This document shows, one piece after another, positions 43,433 through 52,320 of a DNA stretch of 64,000 bases. Origin of the DNA: SMWC01 sp045561055 (GTDB taxonomy: Bacteria; Pseudomonadota; Gammaproteobacteria; Steroidobacterales; Rariloculaceae); assembly GCA_045561055.1 (NCBI GenBank), contig JBJKYL010000019.1, positions 62,001 to 126,000 of the forward strand. The letters are read 5' to 3'. Numbering within the stretch: position 1 is the stretch's first letter; each line of letters opens with the position of its first letter. A program made the translations under genes and the position numbers. Under the pieces are notes generated by a model. The model made no database searches and was not told where the DNA came from. It saw only the letters and a program-made list of their open reading frames with translations.

Positions 43433-45115
43433 CTATTCGGCCCGGTATACCACCTCTCCTGCAACCATGGTCATCACAGGACTGAGGTCGCGAATTTCAT
43501 CGACCGGAACAGTCATATAATCACGGTTAAGCACGACCAGGTCGGCGTACTTGCCAGCTTCGAGCGTACCGATCTTATCCTCCATAAAAAGGATGTACGC
43601 GTTTGAGCGTGTGTGGGCGATCAGCGCTTCCTCGCGCGTGATGACTTCATCAGGCTGGTACTTGACGATGTCGGGGAAAACCTTCCCGGCCGTGTATTCC
43701 CAGATCGTGTGGAACGGGTTATACGTAGCAACAATGGTTCCGTCAGAACCTAGGCCCCACAGGATGCCACTGTCCTGGATTTCGCGAATCGGCGGCGAAA
43801 CAATGCCCTCGAAGGGCGCTTTCACCGCGTGGTTTGCGATGGAGATATTCCAGCCGAGGTGTTTCGCACGCTGAATTGTCTCAGGGTCAACCAGATCGAC
43901 ATGCCCGAGCGTCCAGCGCAGGTTCTGAATCGGATATTGCTTGTTGAATTCCTCTGAATAATCGAGCATGCGTCTGGCCGTTTCGTCCAGCATGGCATGC
44001 TCATTGATATACCAGCCGTTCCTGGCCGCAGCTTCGGCAATTAGACCCCATTGTTCAAAGTGTTCATCGGTGGCGACAGAATTCGCACTGCGAGTGTTAT
44101 CGTGGACAAAACCATGGACATGCTCACCGATACCGAACATTCCGAACTGATCGTCGCGCTCAAAAGGCGCTTCTCTGGCCAGTAACTCAGCGGCCGCAAT
44201 TGCAGTTCGATCAGTTTCTGCCCAGTAGCGCAGGGCGTAGAAGACGCGTAGAGAAAGTTCGCCGGCCTCATAAACTGCTTCAACGGGATCATATGAACCA
44301 TCCAGGTAACCTACGTCATAGGTTGTCGTTATCCCCATGCTGTTCAGATACCCGTTAAACGCTTTGACCTCTTCCATACGCCCTTCGAGATCCTGAGCAA
44401 AAGGGAAATACTCAAGCGCCGCGGCCATCACAGCCCGGCCTGTTCCGGGCGCGGGTTGAAGCGTGCCGTCTTCAGCGAACCACTCAGGATTCGTTTCATA
44501 CAGGGTATCAGCCGCGAGCTGATTCACATAGAAGGCGTTGTAGGTGCGCTGAATATAGACGGGGTTTTCAGGAGCTGCTGCATCGAGCTCTTCGCGCGTG
44601 AACCCTCCCGGTCGATCGGCAAACTGCTGTTCGTACCAGCCCCCGATAATAAATATCCACTTACCTGGTCCAAGCTCTCCAGCTTTGGCGCTGATGTTAT
44701 CCAACACCTGCTGCCGTGAAGTAATGCCGTGGATACGCAATTCATAGGCCGCATAATTCGTACCACGCAAATAGTGGAAATGGTTGTCGATGAAACCTGG
44801 AATTACGGTGCGCCCTTCCAGATCGACCGGCTCGGTGTTTTCATCGGCCATCGCCAGCAATTCATCTGTGCTACCGACCGCGAGGATGTGTTTCCCGCTA
44901 ATCGCAATGGCTTCAGCAATCGAGAAATCGGCGTCAACAGTCAGTATCTGGCCGTTGTAAAGGATCTGACTCGGACCTGACTGGGGTTCTTCGGCCTGCT
45001 GAGTGTCTCCGAAGACCTGAGGAGTCTGCTCAGAAGGAGTGCACCCCACCGAAAAGAGGCAAGCAAGAAATACGGCCCCAGATGAATATCGGACACCGCG
45101 TAAATTTTCTTTCAT
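43433..45115 (-). CDS. YtcJ-like amidohydrolase lipoprotein
   Basis: 560 residues from the ATG at 45115 (GGAG eight bases before it), opening with a lipoprotein signal (SSGAVFLACLFSVGC). The metal-dependent hydrolase fold is clear: GRTVIPGFIDNHFHYLRG with the first-metal H-x-H, a central segment with WTLGHVDLVDP, and NISIANHAVKAPF plus LGSDGTIVATYNPFH near the end. This is the exoenzyme-type amidohydrolase (YtcJ/NfdA) branch, whose substrates are largely unknown. The lipid anchor places it on the periplasmic or outer face. An upstream start at 45166 is less likely. Confidence 0.8.
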   Translation of the reverse strand: MKENLRGVRYSSGAVFLACLFSVGCTPSEQTPQVFGDTQQAEEPQSGPSQILYNGQILTVDADFSIAEAIAISGKHILAVGSTDELLAMADENTEPVDLEGRTVIPGFIDNHFHYLRGTNYAAYELRIHGITSRQQVLDNISAKAGELGPGKWIFIIGGWYEQQFADRPGGFTREELDAAAPENPVYIQRTYNAFYVNQLAADTLYETNPEWFAEDGTLQPAPGTGRAVMAAALEYFPFAQDLEGRMEEVKAFNGYLNSMGITTTYDVGYLDGSYDPVEAVYEAGELSLRVFYALRYWAETDRTAIAAAELLAREAPFERDDQFGMFGIGEHVHGFVHDNTRSANSVATDEHFEQWGLIAEAAARNGWYINEHAMLDETARRMLDYSEEFNKQYPIQNLRWTLGHVDLVDPETIQRAKHLGWNISIANHAVKAPFEGIVSPPIREIQDSGILWGLGSDGTIVATYNPFHTIWEYTAGKVFPDIVKYQPDEVITREEALIAHTRSNAYILFMEDKIGTLEAGKYADLVVLNRDYMTVPVDEIRDLSPVMTMVAGEVVYRAE

Positions 45116-45186
45116 ATCTTTCTCCAGTCTTGACAGAAGACAATGTGTGTACTTTGACGTCACCAACGGCGATGCCCGTCAAGCGG

Positions 45187-45585
45187 TTATTGCCCACCGC
45201 CCGGCAACACTACATCGCTCATCGTCAGACACAATTTGGGCATCACGCCCACAATGATGTGTCCCTCATCATCGAACGTCACTTCCTGCGCCGCACGTCC
45301 GTCGCAGGTTTCCAGCGAGACAAATGAGCCAGCGGCTGGTTCGTATAGCGTTATGCACTTGTCGCTCGATCCGGTCATTCTGAATTCATTGTTCTCATGG
45401 ATGTTCTCCATGTTGAACGCCTGATCCGCTGTAGGGACCGTGCTGTAGTACGTGTGACAAGTTTCGCCCCTCAGGCCGCCGATCAGCTCCTGAACCAGCT
45501 GCGGATGCGTCGCAATGAAATCATTACTCAAAACTTTAATACTATTCAGCGACCGGGTAATCACGCCATTCTTCATTATTACCAC
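45187..45585 (-). CDS. ORF with ricin-B-lectin-like C-terminus, possibly degraded
   Basis: 132 residues. The C-terminal half (GSSDKCITLYEPAAG, LETCDGRAAQEVTFDDEG) resembles one and a bit units of the ricin-type beta-trefoil, but a full trefoil needs three, so it looks truncated. The N-terminal part overlaps the end of the next gene in a different frame and has no signal peptide or Shine-Dalgarno. It may be a decayed exported lectin or the separated tail of the protein encoded upstream (45542-45913). Confidence 0.35.
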   Translation of the reverse strand: MVIMKNGVITRSLNSIKVLSNDFIATHPQLVQELIGGLRGETCHTYYSTVPTADQAFNMENIHENNEFRMTGSSDKCITLYEPAAGSFVSLETCDGRAAQEVTFDDEGHIIVGVMPKLCLTMSDVVLPGGGQ

Positions 45586-45913
45586 ATGTTCTGGAACAGC
45601 TCAGAATCAATGTCTGACCAGTAATCCTATTATGCTTAACCACAACAAGATCATCGTCCCCGTATGGCGTTACCGTAATTTCCCAGGCCGATTCTTCCGG
45701 TAACTGAATCGGTACGCCTCCCGGACGCCCCGGACGCCCCGGACCTAAACGCTCTGGAATAACTCGCCTCCGAGCCCGCTGCTCTGGCACTTGGGGCTCA
45801 TTAGCCTGCTGCTCGGAACCAGCGGTTTCCTGGGCAGCTGCCGGCATCAGAACAAAGGCTGATAATGCAATTAAGGATCCTATCAATACACCTAATAATA
45901 CATACTGTTTCAT
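45542..45913 (-). CDS. small exported protein of unknown function
   Basis: 123 residues with a signal peptide (QYVLLGVLIGSLIALSAFVL, cleavage near AAA-QE). A Gln/Glu/Pro-rich stretch and RPGRPGG tandem residues precede a small beta-like domain with two Cys (SCSRTCGNNEEW), which could form a disulfide. No family recognised. It lies between two DUF6152 genes on the same strand and overlaps the ricin-like ORF by 44 bases. Confidence 0.55.
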   Translation of the reverse strand: MKQYVLLGVLIGSLIALSAFVLMPAAAQETAGSEQQANEPQVPEQRARRRVIPERLGPGRPGRPGGVPIQLPEESAWEITVTPYGDDDLVVVKHNRITGQTLILSCSRTCGNNEEWRDYPVAE

Positions 45914-46090
45914 ATCTAGCCCCTTTCAGTTTATTAAATATGGAGAAATGTAGTGGGTTAGCTTGAAGAAATAGGTTCTAAACGAACTGAATGCCTAACT
46001 ACGGTCTATGACTAGCCACTACAAAAACCGATCATTACCCCATAAAAATAATAATTTATATTCTTCATTATGTGTTAGTCGACGTTGCTC

Positions 46091-47143
46091 TTAGAGAACC
46101 AAACAATCCCAAGCTTGGATTTTTTCTTGGGGAGCCCAGTCATAGCGCGCGGCGAATGCCAGGACAGGTTCTGTGAATGTGTTCGGATCAGTTACGGTTG
46201 CCTCCCAATTCAAGGTGCGCTCGTCCAAGCTAAGCATAAAACGTTCAGTTATGATTGCCGCCTCGGTTTGAGGAGTCCCTTCATAGTCCATCCAGGGATA
46301 GTCGATATTTGTGGTTCTAACGACCAGGGTATTTTCTTCCCAGTGGCCAACCGAGTATCCCATGATCGTAGCCCGCTGATTGTGCAGACTAGTGTCCGCC
46401 GTCATGTAGATGGTTCTAACGTTATCGAATTCTTCAAGTCGAAGAGCAATTTTTTCTCCATCTCTAACAAATTCAATTGGATTTGGACCGAACATTGCTT
46501 CAGGCATACCAATCGGCTCACAACCGTTTTGCGGAGTATCTGTTACTGAATTCCAAGATGTTTTCACGGCCCTAGCCGAATCAGTGAGTGGGAGATTTAT
46601 ATGCTCGCTAGTTCTAGTGTTTTCTGATGGTAGCCAAACTCGGAATATACTTTCGAAATCATCATTAGCAAAGAGATCCTGGTTTAAGGGGAAGGCTGTG
46701 TACCCAGGGATGAACCCAATATTAGTCTCTGACCATCGGGGCTCTATGCCCCCTCTAGTCCGGATTTCAGTGCCATCAGAAAGTAGCATGTTGGTGAGAT
46801 AAATTTTGTCACGACTTCTAGAGCGATGACCAGCTACCCGGACTGTTTCGCCTAGTTCTACCATCTCTTGGGTTAGTCCAAGACGACCTAATCTACTGGC
46901 AGGAAATAGTTCGAGGTCCCAGAGAACTTCTGTGCCATCATCATGTGTTGACCGAAGCAAAATCCTAACGTGCGGGTTTCTCCAACTTATTTCAACAATG
47001 TCTCCAACGTACTCTTCAGTTACTTCGAAATTGTACTCACCATGTGAATGATGACTGCTTGCACCAGAGGAGCATATAAACAATAAAAGAAAGGTTGCTA
47101 CCCGTTTTATTCCGTCCCCAGACTGATAGTTGTTATTTTTCAA
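46091..47143 (-). CDS. DUF6152-type exported protein (second paralog)
   Basis: 350 residues with a signal peptide (RVATFLLLFICSSGASS). HHSHGEYNFE and YVGDIVEISWRNPHVRILL match the DUF6152 motif of the 42312 gene, and the whole protein can be aligned with it, including WSETNIGFIP, DSARAVKTSWNSV, WEENTLVV and the AWDCLV end. It is therefore a full-length paralog. Function unknown. Its codon use is more AT-rich than the first copy. Confidence 0.72.
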   Translation of the reverse strand: MKNNNYQSGDGIKRVATFLLLFICSSGASSHHSHGEYNFEVTEEYVGDIVEISWRNPHVRILLRSTHDDGTEVLWDLELFPASRLGRLGLTQEMVELGETVRVAGHRSRSRDKIYLTNMLLSDGTEIRTRGGIEPRWSETNIGFIPGYTAFPLNQDLFANDDFESIFRVWLPSENTRTSEHINLPLTDSARAVKTSWNSVTDTPQNGCEPIGMPEAMFGPNPIEFVRDGEKIALRLEEFDNVRTIYMTADTSLHNQRATIMGYSVGHWEENTLVVRTTNIDYPWMDYEGTPQTEAAIITERFMLSLDERTLNWEATVTDPNTFTEPVLAFAARYDWAPQEKIQAWDCLVL

Positions 47144-47264
47144 CTTCGCTAGTTTCCAGAGTTTTAAGCCATACCTATATCAATTCTGAATATCCTAGGC
47201 TGCCTAGTTAACTGGTTACGTACGGATAAGAGTTTACCATGCGGACGGGCGGGCTTTTTAAATA

Positions 47265-47651
47265 TCAGCGTACTTGAAGTGGGCTTCTTGCAGTAACGAT
47301 TCGACCATCCTCAAGCACAGCCTGTTGAAAAAAAAGATGTCTTTGATTCCGAACACCGACCCGACCCGTAATATCCACAATAAAACCGTTTTGCAAAGAA
47401 TCGAAATTGAACTCGCTACGTTCAAGCGCGATTTTTGAAAGGAATTCGACGCGATATTCATCGCTAGTTCCATCCTCATTCGTCACTACCAACAGCAAGC
47501 TAGAGTGCGGATTAGCCCATTTGAGCTCGGCGATTGTACCTGCGTAAGTAACCGTTTCTTCGGAAAAATGCACCGCAACAGAATGATGCGCATTTATTGC
47601 CAGCGGCACTGAGAAGAGCAGTATAGAAACCAACTGTCGTATTAGAAACAT
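47265..47651 (-). CDS. short DUF6152 domain protein (third paralog)
   Basis: 128 residues: signal peptide (QLVSILLFSVPLAINA), then only the N-terminal domain with HHSVAVHFS and VTYAGTIAELKWANPHSSLL, the same HHS...G-I...NPH pattern as the two larger paralogs. It lacks their second domain, so it is a naturally short member or a truncated copy. It sits 113 bases from the second paralog and 35 bases from the peroxiredoxin stop, on the same strand. Confidence 0.72.
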   Translation of the reverse strand: MFLIRQLVSILLFSVPLAINAHHSVAVHFSEETVTYAGTIAELKWANPHSSLLLVVTNEDGTSDEYRVEFLSKIALERSEFNFDSLQNGFIVDITGRVGVRNQRHLFFQQAVLEDGRIVTARSPLQVR

Positions 47652-47686
47652 AATGAGGGTCCATCAACTATAGACAATTAATCCTT

Positions 47687-48193
47687 TTACTCACGCCTTT
47701 GGACTACTTCAAGCGCTTTCAATACGTTTTCCGTCGGCGAAATCCCGCTGATTGTCTCAACAATCTTACCGTCTACTGAGACGACAAACGTTTTACGTTC
47801 GGCGAAGCCATGATCAATTGTAATACCTCGCGTATCCGCAGCACCCTCTTGGCATTCGTCAACCTTGAGGTCGTAGGATCTAGCAATTTCTCCGGTTGTG
47901 TCAGAGGCTACCGCAAGCTTGCCGGCGCAATAGGCCGAATCAGCAGAATAATCATTTAGCCGGTCGATACTATCAAGAGAAACCCCGATAACGGTCGCGC
48001 CTGCAGCATTAAATGCCTCCATATTATCTGCAAACTCGCGTGCTTGAATATTGCATCCGGGAGTAAAAGCCGATGGATAGAAATAAACCACCACCATGCC
48101 GTTTTTGAGCGCTTCACTCAGAGAATAATCGAAAGCTTCGCCGTTCAGCGATGCTCTAGTATCGAAGGTTGGGGCATCATCAGCTATGTCCAT
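47687..48193 (-). CDS. peroxiredoxin, BCP/PrxQ-like
   Basis: 168 residues. The peroxidatic Cys47 lies in FYPSAFTPGCNIQAREF, close to the usual PxxxTPxCTxE, and the thioredoxin fold is otherwise typical (VVVYFYPSAFTPG, GVSLDS, RKTFVVSVDG). The common resolving Cys five residues after Cys47 is absent; other Cys residues at about 89 and 112 may resolve instead. Cytosolic. Divergent from the iron operon, with a structured non-coding element between. Confidence 0.85.
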   Translation of the reverse strand: MDIADDAPTFDTRASLNGEAFDYSLSEALKNGMVVVYFYPSAFTPGCNIQAREFADNMEAFNAAGATVIGVSLDSIDRLNDYSADSAYCAGKLAVASDTTGEIARSYDLKVDECQEGAADTRGITIDHGFAERKTFVVSVDGKIVETISGISPTENVLKALEVVQRRE

Positions 48194-48244
48194 CGGCTTT
48201 ATTCTACAACTATTACTCTTCCTCCCATATCCTGTTGGCCTAAT

Positions 48245-48311
48245 GCCGTAGCTACCAGCTCATCCTGTCAACTGGTGATCTGCGGAATCACCGCCGATCA
48301 GTAGCTACGGC
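48245..48311. repeat. 11-bp perfect inverted repeat enclosing a hairpin
   Basis: GCCGTAGCTAC (48245-48255) is exactly reversed by GTAGCTACGGC (48301-48311) around 45 bases, which contain a perfect 6-bp hairpin GGTGAT/ATCACC (48274-48292). It is not followed by a T-run, so it is not a simple terminator. It could be a structured 5' leader, a small RNA, or a protein-binding site. Confidence 0.7.
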
Positions 48312-48402
48312 GCAAATCGACTCGCACCCATCAACCAGAGAATCATCCTAAGTCGCTTTATCTGCCTTGCGCCTGGCCTGAATACAGCAACCTTTCTTGT
48401 CT

Positions 48403-48422
48403 AATAATGATAATCATTTGCA
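48403..48422 (+). promoter_or_regulatory. Fur-box-like operator upstream of fbpC
   Basis: The site aligns with the 19-base Fur consensus at 16 of 19 positions (AATAATGATAATCATTTGC). In the 7-1-7 scheme TGATAAT-C-ATTTGCA (48408-48422) matches 12 of 14. It lies about 105 bases before the ferric ABC operon, where iron repression by Fur is expected. Confidence 0.7.
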
Positions 48423-48525
48423 ATTAGCAAGTGTGGCATCTACAGTCGCTATGAAGACCTTAATGGCGCAACAACTCAGGACGTACGCCCATTTTCCATA
48501 CACTGCTCAAATATAGGTATCTCGT

Positions 48526-49611
48526 TTGCAGTCATTACTTACTTTAGAGGCGCTGTCGGTCCACTTCGGCGCGACGGCTGCGGTCGACGAGGTCACGCTC
48601 GACGTGCATTGTGGCGAGGTTGTTTGCTTGCTGGGACCGTCGGGGTCCGGTAAGTCGACGCTCTTGCGCGCCGTCGCGGGCGTAGAGCGACCAACGAGCG
48701 GGCGCATTTCGATAGATGGCGATGAGGTCGCCGGGCCAGACGCGTTTGTCGAGGCCCAGCAGCGCCAGGTCGGCATGGTCTTTCAGGACTATGCGCTGTT
48801 CCCGCATTTGCGTGTCGATGCCAACATAGCGTTCGGTCTGCGTCGAGGTGAGCAAAGCATTGAGGCACTGATCGCACGTCTCGGACTCACTCCGCTGGCG
48901 CGGAAGTTTCCACATGAACTTTCCGGCGGAGAGCGTCAGCGCGTCGCTCTCGCCCGTGCAATGGCCCCGAAGCCACGTGTTCTACTCATGGACGAGCCGT
49001 TCTCGAGTCTCGATAGTCGACTGCGAGACGACGTTAGACGGCACACGCTCGACTTCGTCCGTGAGTCCGGTACTACCACAGTCATCGTTACACACGACCC
49101 CGACGAGGCGATGCGTATCGCCGATCGCATTGCTTTGCTTGATCGCGGGCATCTCGTACAGTTCGATACACCAGAAGCGCTCTATGCGCATCCAACTTCG
49201 TTGTTCGCCGCCGAATTCTTCAGCAACGTTACAGCGCTTTCGGGCGTCGGCCAAGAAGGCTGTCTTGAGACACGCCTCGGTCGTTTCACAGCGCCCGGGG
49301 TTTCACAAGGAACTCGCGCAATCGCGTGCATTCGACCGCAGCACTTGAAGCTTGCGGACGCCGGGACGGGCGTAGAGGGACGAGTCGTCACTAGCGAGTA
49401 CCGCGGCGACTGTCGTTATGTAGTCGTCCATATCGACGGTCTCGAGTCGTTGTTAACGGTTTGCGTTGAGTCGAGAGAAACACGTTCGGACGATGAATTA
49501 TATGCCGGAGCGGTCGTGCATCTCGCGGCCGACACAGGCGCGGTACCGGTCATTAACGAGAACGGCAGTAGCTCGTCGTCCGACCAGGGCCGGTACGTGA
49601 GTCAACTTTAA
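48526..49611 (+). CDS. fbpC: ferric iron ABC transporter ATPase (FbpC-like)
   Basis: 361 residues, TTG start. Walker A GPSGSGKS, Q-loop VFQDYALFPHL, signature LSGGERQR, Walker B VLLMDEPFSSLDS and switch His in VTHDPDEA are present, and a C-terminal regulatory (TOBE-like) domain of about 120 residues follows, matching FbpC and other CUT1/FbpC ATPases. It is the first gene after a Fur-box-like site and precedes FbpA (24 bases) and FbpB. Base composition is markedly GC-rich compared with the receptor gene downstream. Confidence 0.9.
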   Translation: MQSLLTLEALSVHFGATAAVDEVTLDVHCGEVVCLLGPSGSGKSTLLRAVAGVERPTSGRISIDGDEVAGPDAFVEAQQRQVGMVFQDYALFPHLRVDANIAFGLRRGEQSIEALIARLGLTPLARKFPHELSGGERQRVALARAMAPKPRVLLMDEPFSSLDSRLRDDVRRHTLDFVRESGTTTVIVTHDPDEAMRIADRIALLDRGHLVQFDTPEALYAHPTSLFAAEFFSNVTALSGVGQEGCLETRLGRFTAPGVSQGTRAIACIRPQHLKLADAGTGVEGRVVTSEYRGDCRYVVVHIDGLESLLTVCVESRETRSDDELYAGAVVHLAADTGAVPVINENGSSSSSDQGRYVSQL

Positions 49612-49634
49612 CGGTTTCTAGGAGGAGTAATTCA

Positions 49635-50651
49635 ATGATTAAAAACAGCTTCTATTTTGGTTCGATTGCTGTTGCCGTTTTGGCATCAGGCGCGGTCGCG
49701 GCCCAGGAGGTCAATCTATACACGACGCGCGAGCCGGGGCTCATCCAGCCGCTACTCGACGGATTCACGGAGGAGACCGGAATCGAAGTCAGCAGCATCT
49801 TTGTACGCGACGGGTTGGCGGAACGCGTCGCTGCGGAAGGCCAGCGCTCTCCGGCCGACGTGCTCATGACAGTCGATTTTGGCATGCTCATCGATCTCGT
49901 TGAACAGGGCCTCACGCAGTCTACCGACTCTGCCGTGCTTAACTCTGTGGTGCCGGCCAATCTGCGGGGCGATAATGGTCATTGGTATGCGTTGTCGATG
50001 CGTGCTCGCGTCGTCTATGCCGCCAAGGATCTGGGCATCGATTCCATTACGTATGAGGAGCTCGCGGACGAACGTTGGCGCGGCGCTTTCTGCATTCGTT
50101 CAGGACAGCATCCTTACAACACGGCTCTGTTCGGTGCCCATATCGCGCATCATGGCGAAGCTGCAACGGAGGAGTGGTTAACCGGCCTCAAGGCCAATCA
50201 GGGACGTCCTGCAGCAGGCGGTGACCGCAACGTTGCGCGCGACATCCTGGGCGGCCTCTGCGAGCTTGGTGTCGCCAATTCCTATTACGTCGGCCTCATG
50301 CGCAGTGGCCGCGGCGGTCCGGATCAAGAGCAGTGGGGCGGAGCGATCAAGATCATTCTACCGACGTTCGAGGATGGTGGTACGCATGTGAACATCTCTG
50401 GTGCGGCTGTTGCGAGATACTCGCCAAATCATGCCGAGGCTGTTCAGCTGCTCGAGTATCTCGTTTCCGATGCCGCGCAAAAGATCTACGCCGAGGCTAA
50501 TTTCGAGTATCCGATCAAACAGGGCGCACAGATTAACCCGCTTATCGCTGAATTGGGGACCTTGACGGTTGACGGCGCGTCGTTGACCGAAGTCGCGCGA
50601 CATCGGGACACGGCAAGCCAGCTCGTAGACCGCGTCGGCTTCAACCAATAG
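49635..50651 (+). CDS. fbpA: periplasmic Fe(III)-binding protein (FbpA-like)
   Basis: 338 residues with a signal peptide ending near AVAAQ. Strong Shine-Dalgarno (AGGAGG) before the ATG. The opening VNLYTTREPGLIQPLLDGFT and AERVAAEGQRSPADVLMTVD are typical of the FbpA/FutA ferric-binding family, and VANSYYVGLMRSG provides the tyrosine pair that usually ligates iron. It sits between the ATPase and permease genes, 24 and 10 bases apart. Confidence 0.92.
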   Translation: MIKNSFYFGSIAVAVLASGAVAAQEVNLYTTREPGLIQPLLDGFTEETGIEVSSIFVRDGLAERVAAEGQRSPADVLMTVDFGMLIDLVEQGLTQSTDSAVLNSVVPANLRGDNGHWYALSMRARVVYAAKDLGIDSITYEELADERWRGAFCIRSGQHPYNTALFGAHIAHHGEAATEEWLTGLKANQGRPAAGGDRNVARDILGGLCELGVANSYYVGLMRSGRGGPDQEQWGGAIKIILPTFEDGGTHVNISGAAVARYSPNHAEAVQLLEYLVSDAAQKIYAEANFEYPIKQGAQINPLIAELGTLTVDGASLTEVARHRDTASQLVDRVGFNQ

Positions 50652-50661
50652 TCTGACGCGC

Positions 50662-52320
50662 GTGATTAGGACCGGCGGGCGCGGGCCGTGGTGCGTCGCC
50701 GCCGCGTGCGCCGCACTGGCTGTTGCGGCGCCGCTTGCGGCGCTGGTTGTCACTGCTGCGTCCGGATCAGAGGAAGTTTGGCGCGATCTATTCGCGTTCG
50801 TATTACCCGTGGCGACGCGCGACACGCTCGTACTACTCATGGGCGTGGGTGTCTTGACTGCAACGCTCGGTACGGGCACCGGATGGCTCGTTGCCGCTCA
50901 CGAGTTTCCCGGGCGTCGGCTCTTCGATTGGGCACTGCTGCTGCCACTGGCCGTGCCGACCTATATCGTTGCTTACGTCTACTTGGATGTGCTGCATCCG
51001 ATTGGACCGGTTCAGACTTTCATCAGGGAGCTCATCGGAGCAGACAGCCCCAGAGATTTTCGTCTGCCGGATGTCCGCTCCATGGTTGGCTGCATCCTGC
51101 TGCTAAGTGCGGTGCTCTATCCCTACGTCTATCTGACGACGCGCGCAATGTTCATGATGCAGTCGGCAAATTTCATTGATGTCGCTCGTACACTCGGCGA
51201 TGGACCGAGCAGGATTTTTTTTCGCGTCGCAGTACCACTTGCACGGCCGGCAGTCGCAGTCGGAGTCAGTCTCGTTTTGCTGGAGACATTGAACGAAATT
51301 GGCGCGTCGGAGTTCCTCGGGATTCAAACGCTCACGGTATCCGTGTACACAACTTGGGTGACGAGATCGAATTTGCCGGGCGCAGCGCAGCTTGCGCTCG
51401 CAATGTTGCTGGTTGTCGTATGCGTCATGGCGTTCGAGCGATGGGGACGGCGCCGTCGGCGCTACGCCAACGATGCCCAACACCCACGACCGTTACAGCG
51501 CGAGCGGCTGCGAGGTTTGCAGGGAACGCTAGCTGCAACGGCCTGTGGCCTACCGATCTTCCTCGGGTTCATCGTGCCGGCTTGGTATCTCACCGATGCA
51601 ACGATCGCGCGCGTCAGTTTCGCTGGCATCTCGCCTGTGATATTCGTAGAAATGCTGAACACCGTCGCCCTTTCGGCCATTGCGACGCTTGGCACGGTGG
51701 TTATCGCTCTAGCTGTCGTCTACGCCGCACGCACTGGGCCAAGCTTGTTGCCGCGTCTGTTTTTGCGCGTGGCGTCGATCGGCTATGCCGTGCCCGGAAC
51801 CGTTCTCGCAATTGGGTTGTTGCCGATCATCACGGGAATCGAGGCAGTGGTCGACAACGCTGCAACGTCTCTCCTCGGAATATCGACGGGTTTGTTCCTG
51901 CTCGGTTCCGGCGCAGCCATTGTCTACGCTTATGTCGTGCGTTATCTGGCGATCTCAGCGGGTTCGATAGAGGCGGGCTTCAGCCGCGTCTCGCCATCGA
52001 TAGATGCGGCTGCACAGACCTTGGGTGCAAGCTTCCGTCGTGTCCTCTGGCAAGTGCACCTACCGATGCTCAAGCCTGCGCTCGCGACGGGCGCATTGCT
52101 CGTTTTCGTCGATTGCATGAAAGAGTTACCGGCAACTTTGTTGTTGCGACCGCTCGGATTCGAAACCCTTGCGACGCATCTTTACGGAGATGCAATTCGC
52201 GGCACTTACGAGGACGGTGCTATCGCCGCTCTGCTTATCGTCGTAGCGGGTATTCTGCCTGTCATCGTATTGACGCGCGTTGGTACGCGCGCGAAGTTGA
52301 GTCCTACGACGAAGTCTTGA
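50662..52320 (+). CDS. fbpB: Fe(III) ABC transporter permease (FbpB-like)
   Basis: 552 residues, GTG start. Two copies of the binding-protein-dependent permease domain (about 55-260 and 330-540), as in FbpB; EAA-loop-like segments appear in each half (LGDGPSRIFFRVAVPLARPA and LGASFRRVLWQVHLPMLKPA). About twelve membrane helices. It completes an FbpA-B-C type ferric importer that needs an outer-membrane receptor; a receptor gene lies 396 bases downstream. Confidence 0.93.
   Translation: MIRTGGRGPWCVAAACAALAVAAPLAALVVTAASGSEEVWRDLFAFVLPVATRDTLVLLMGVGVLTATLGTGTGWLVAAHEFPGRRLFDWALLLPLAVPTYIVAYVYLDVLHPIGPVQTFIRELIGADSPRDFRLPDVRSMVGCILLLSAVLYPYVYLTTRAMFMMQSANFIDVARTLGDGPSRIFFRVAVPLARPAVAVGVSLVLLETLNEIGASEFLGIQTLTVSVYTTWVTRSNLPGAAQLALAMLLVVVCVMAFERWGRRRRRYANDAQHPRPLQRERLRGLQGTLAATACGLPIFLGFIVPAWYLTDATIARVSFAGISPVIFVEMLNTVALSAIATLGTVVIALAVVYAARTGPSLLPRLFLRVASIGYAVPGTVLAIGLLPIITGIEAVVDNAATSLLGISTGLFLLGSGAAIVYAYVVRYLAISAGSIEAGFSRVSPSIDAAAQTLGASFRRVLWQVHLPMLKPALATGALLVFVDCMKELPATLLLRPLGFETLATHLYGDAIRGTYEDGAIAALLIVVAGILPVIVLTRVGTRAKLSPTTKS

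Larger units (their letters stand above)
48194..48525. other. 332-base intergenic region between peroxiredoxin and iron operon
   Basis: This divergent gap holds a long inverted repeat with a nested hairpin (48245-48311) and a Fur-box-like site (48403-48422). The rest shows no open frame worth calling and no clear promoter could be assigned by eye. Confidence 0.7.

Noticed and set aside
48245..48311. intrinsic terminator
   Set aside because: No T-run follows on either strand and the loop is 45 bases long.
50688..51179. 163-residue open frame inside fbpB
   Set aside because: Shadow frame of the permease gene with implausible composition and no membrane pattern.
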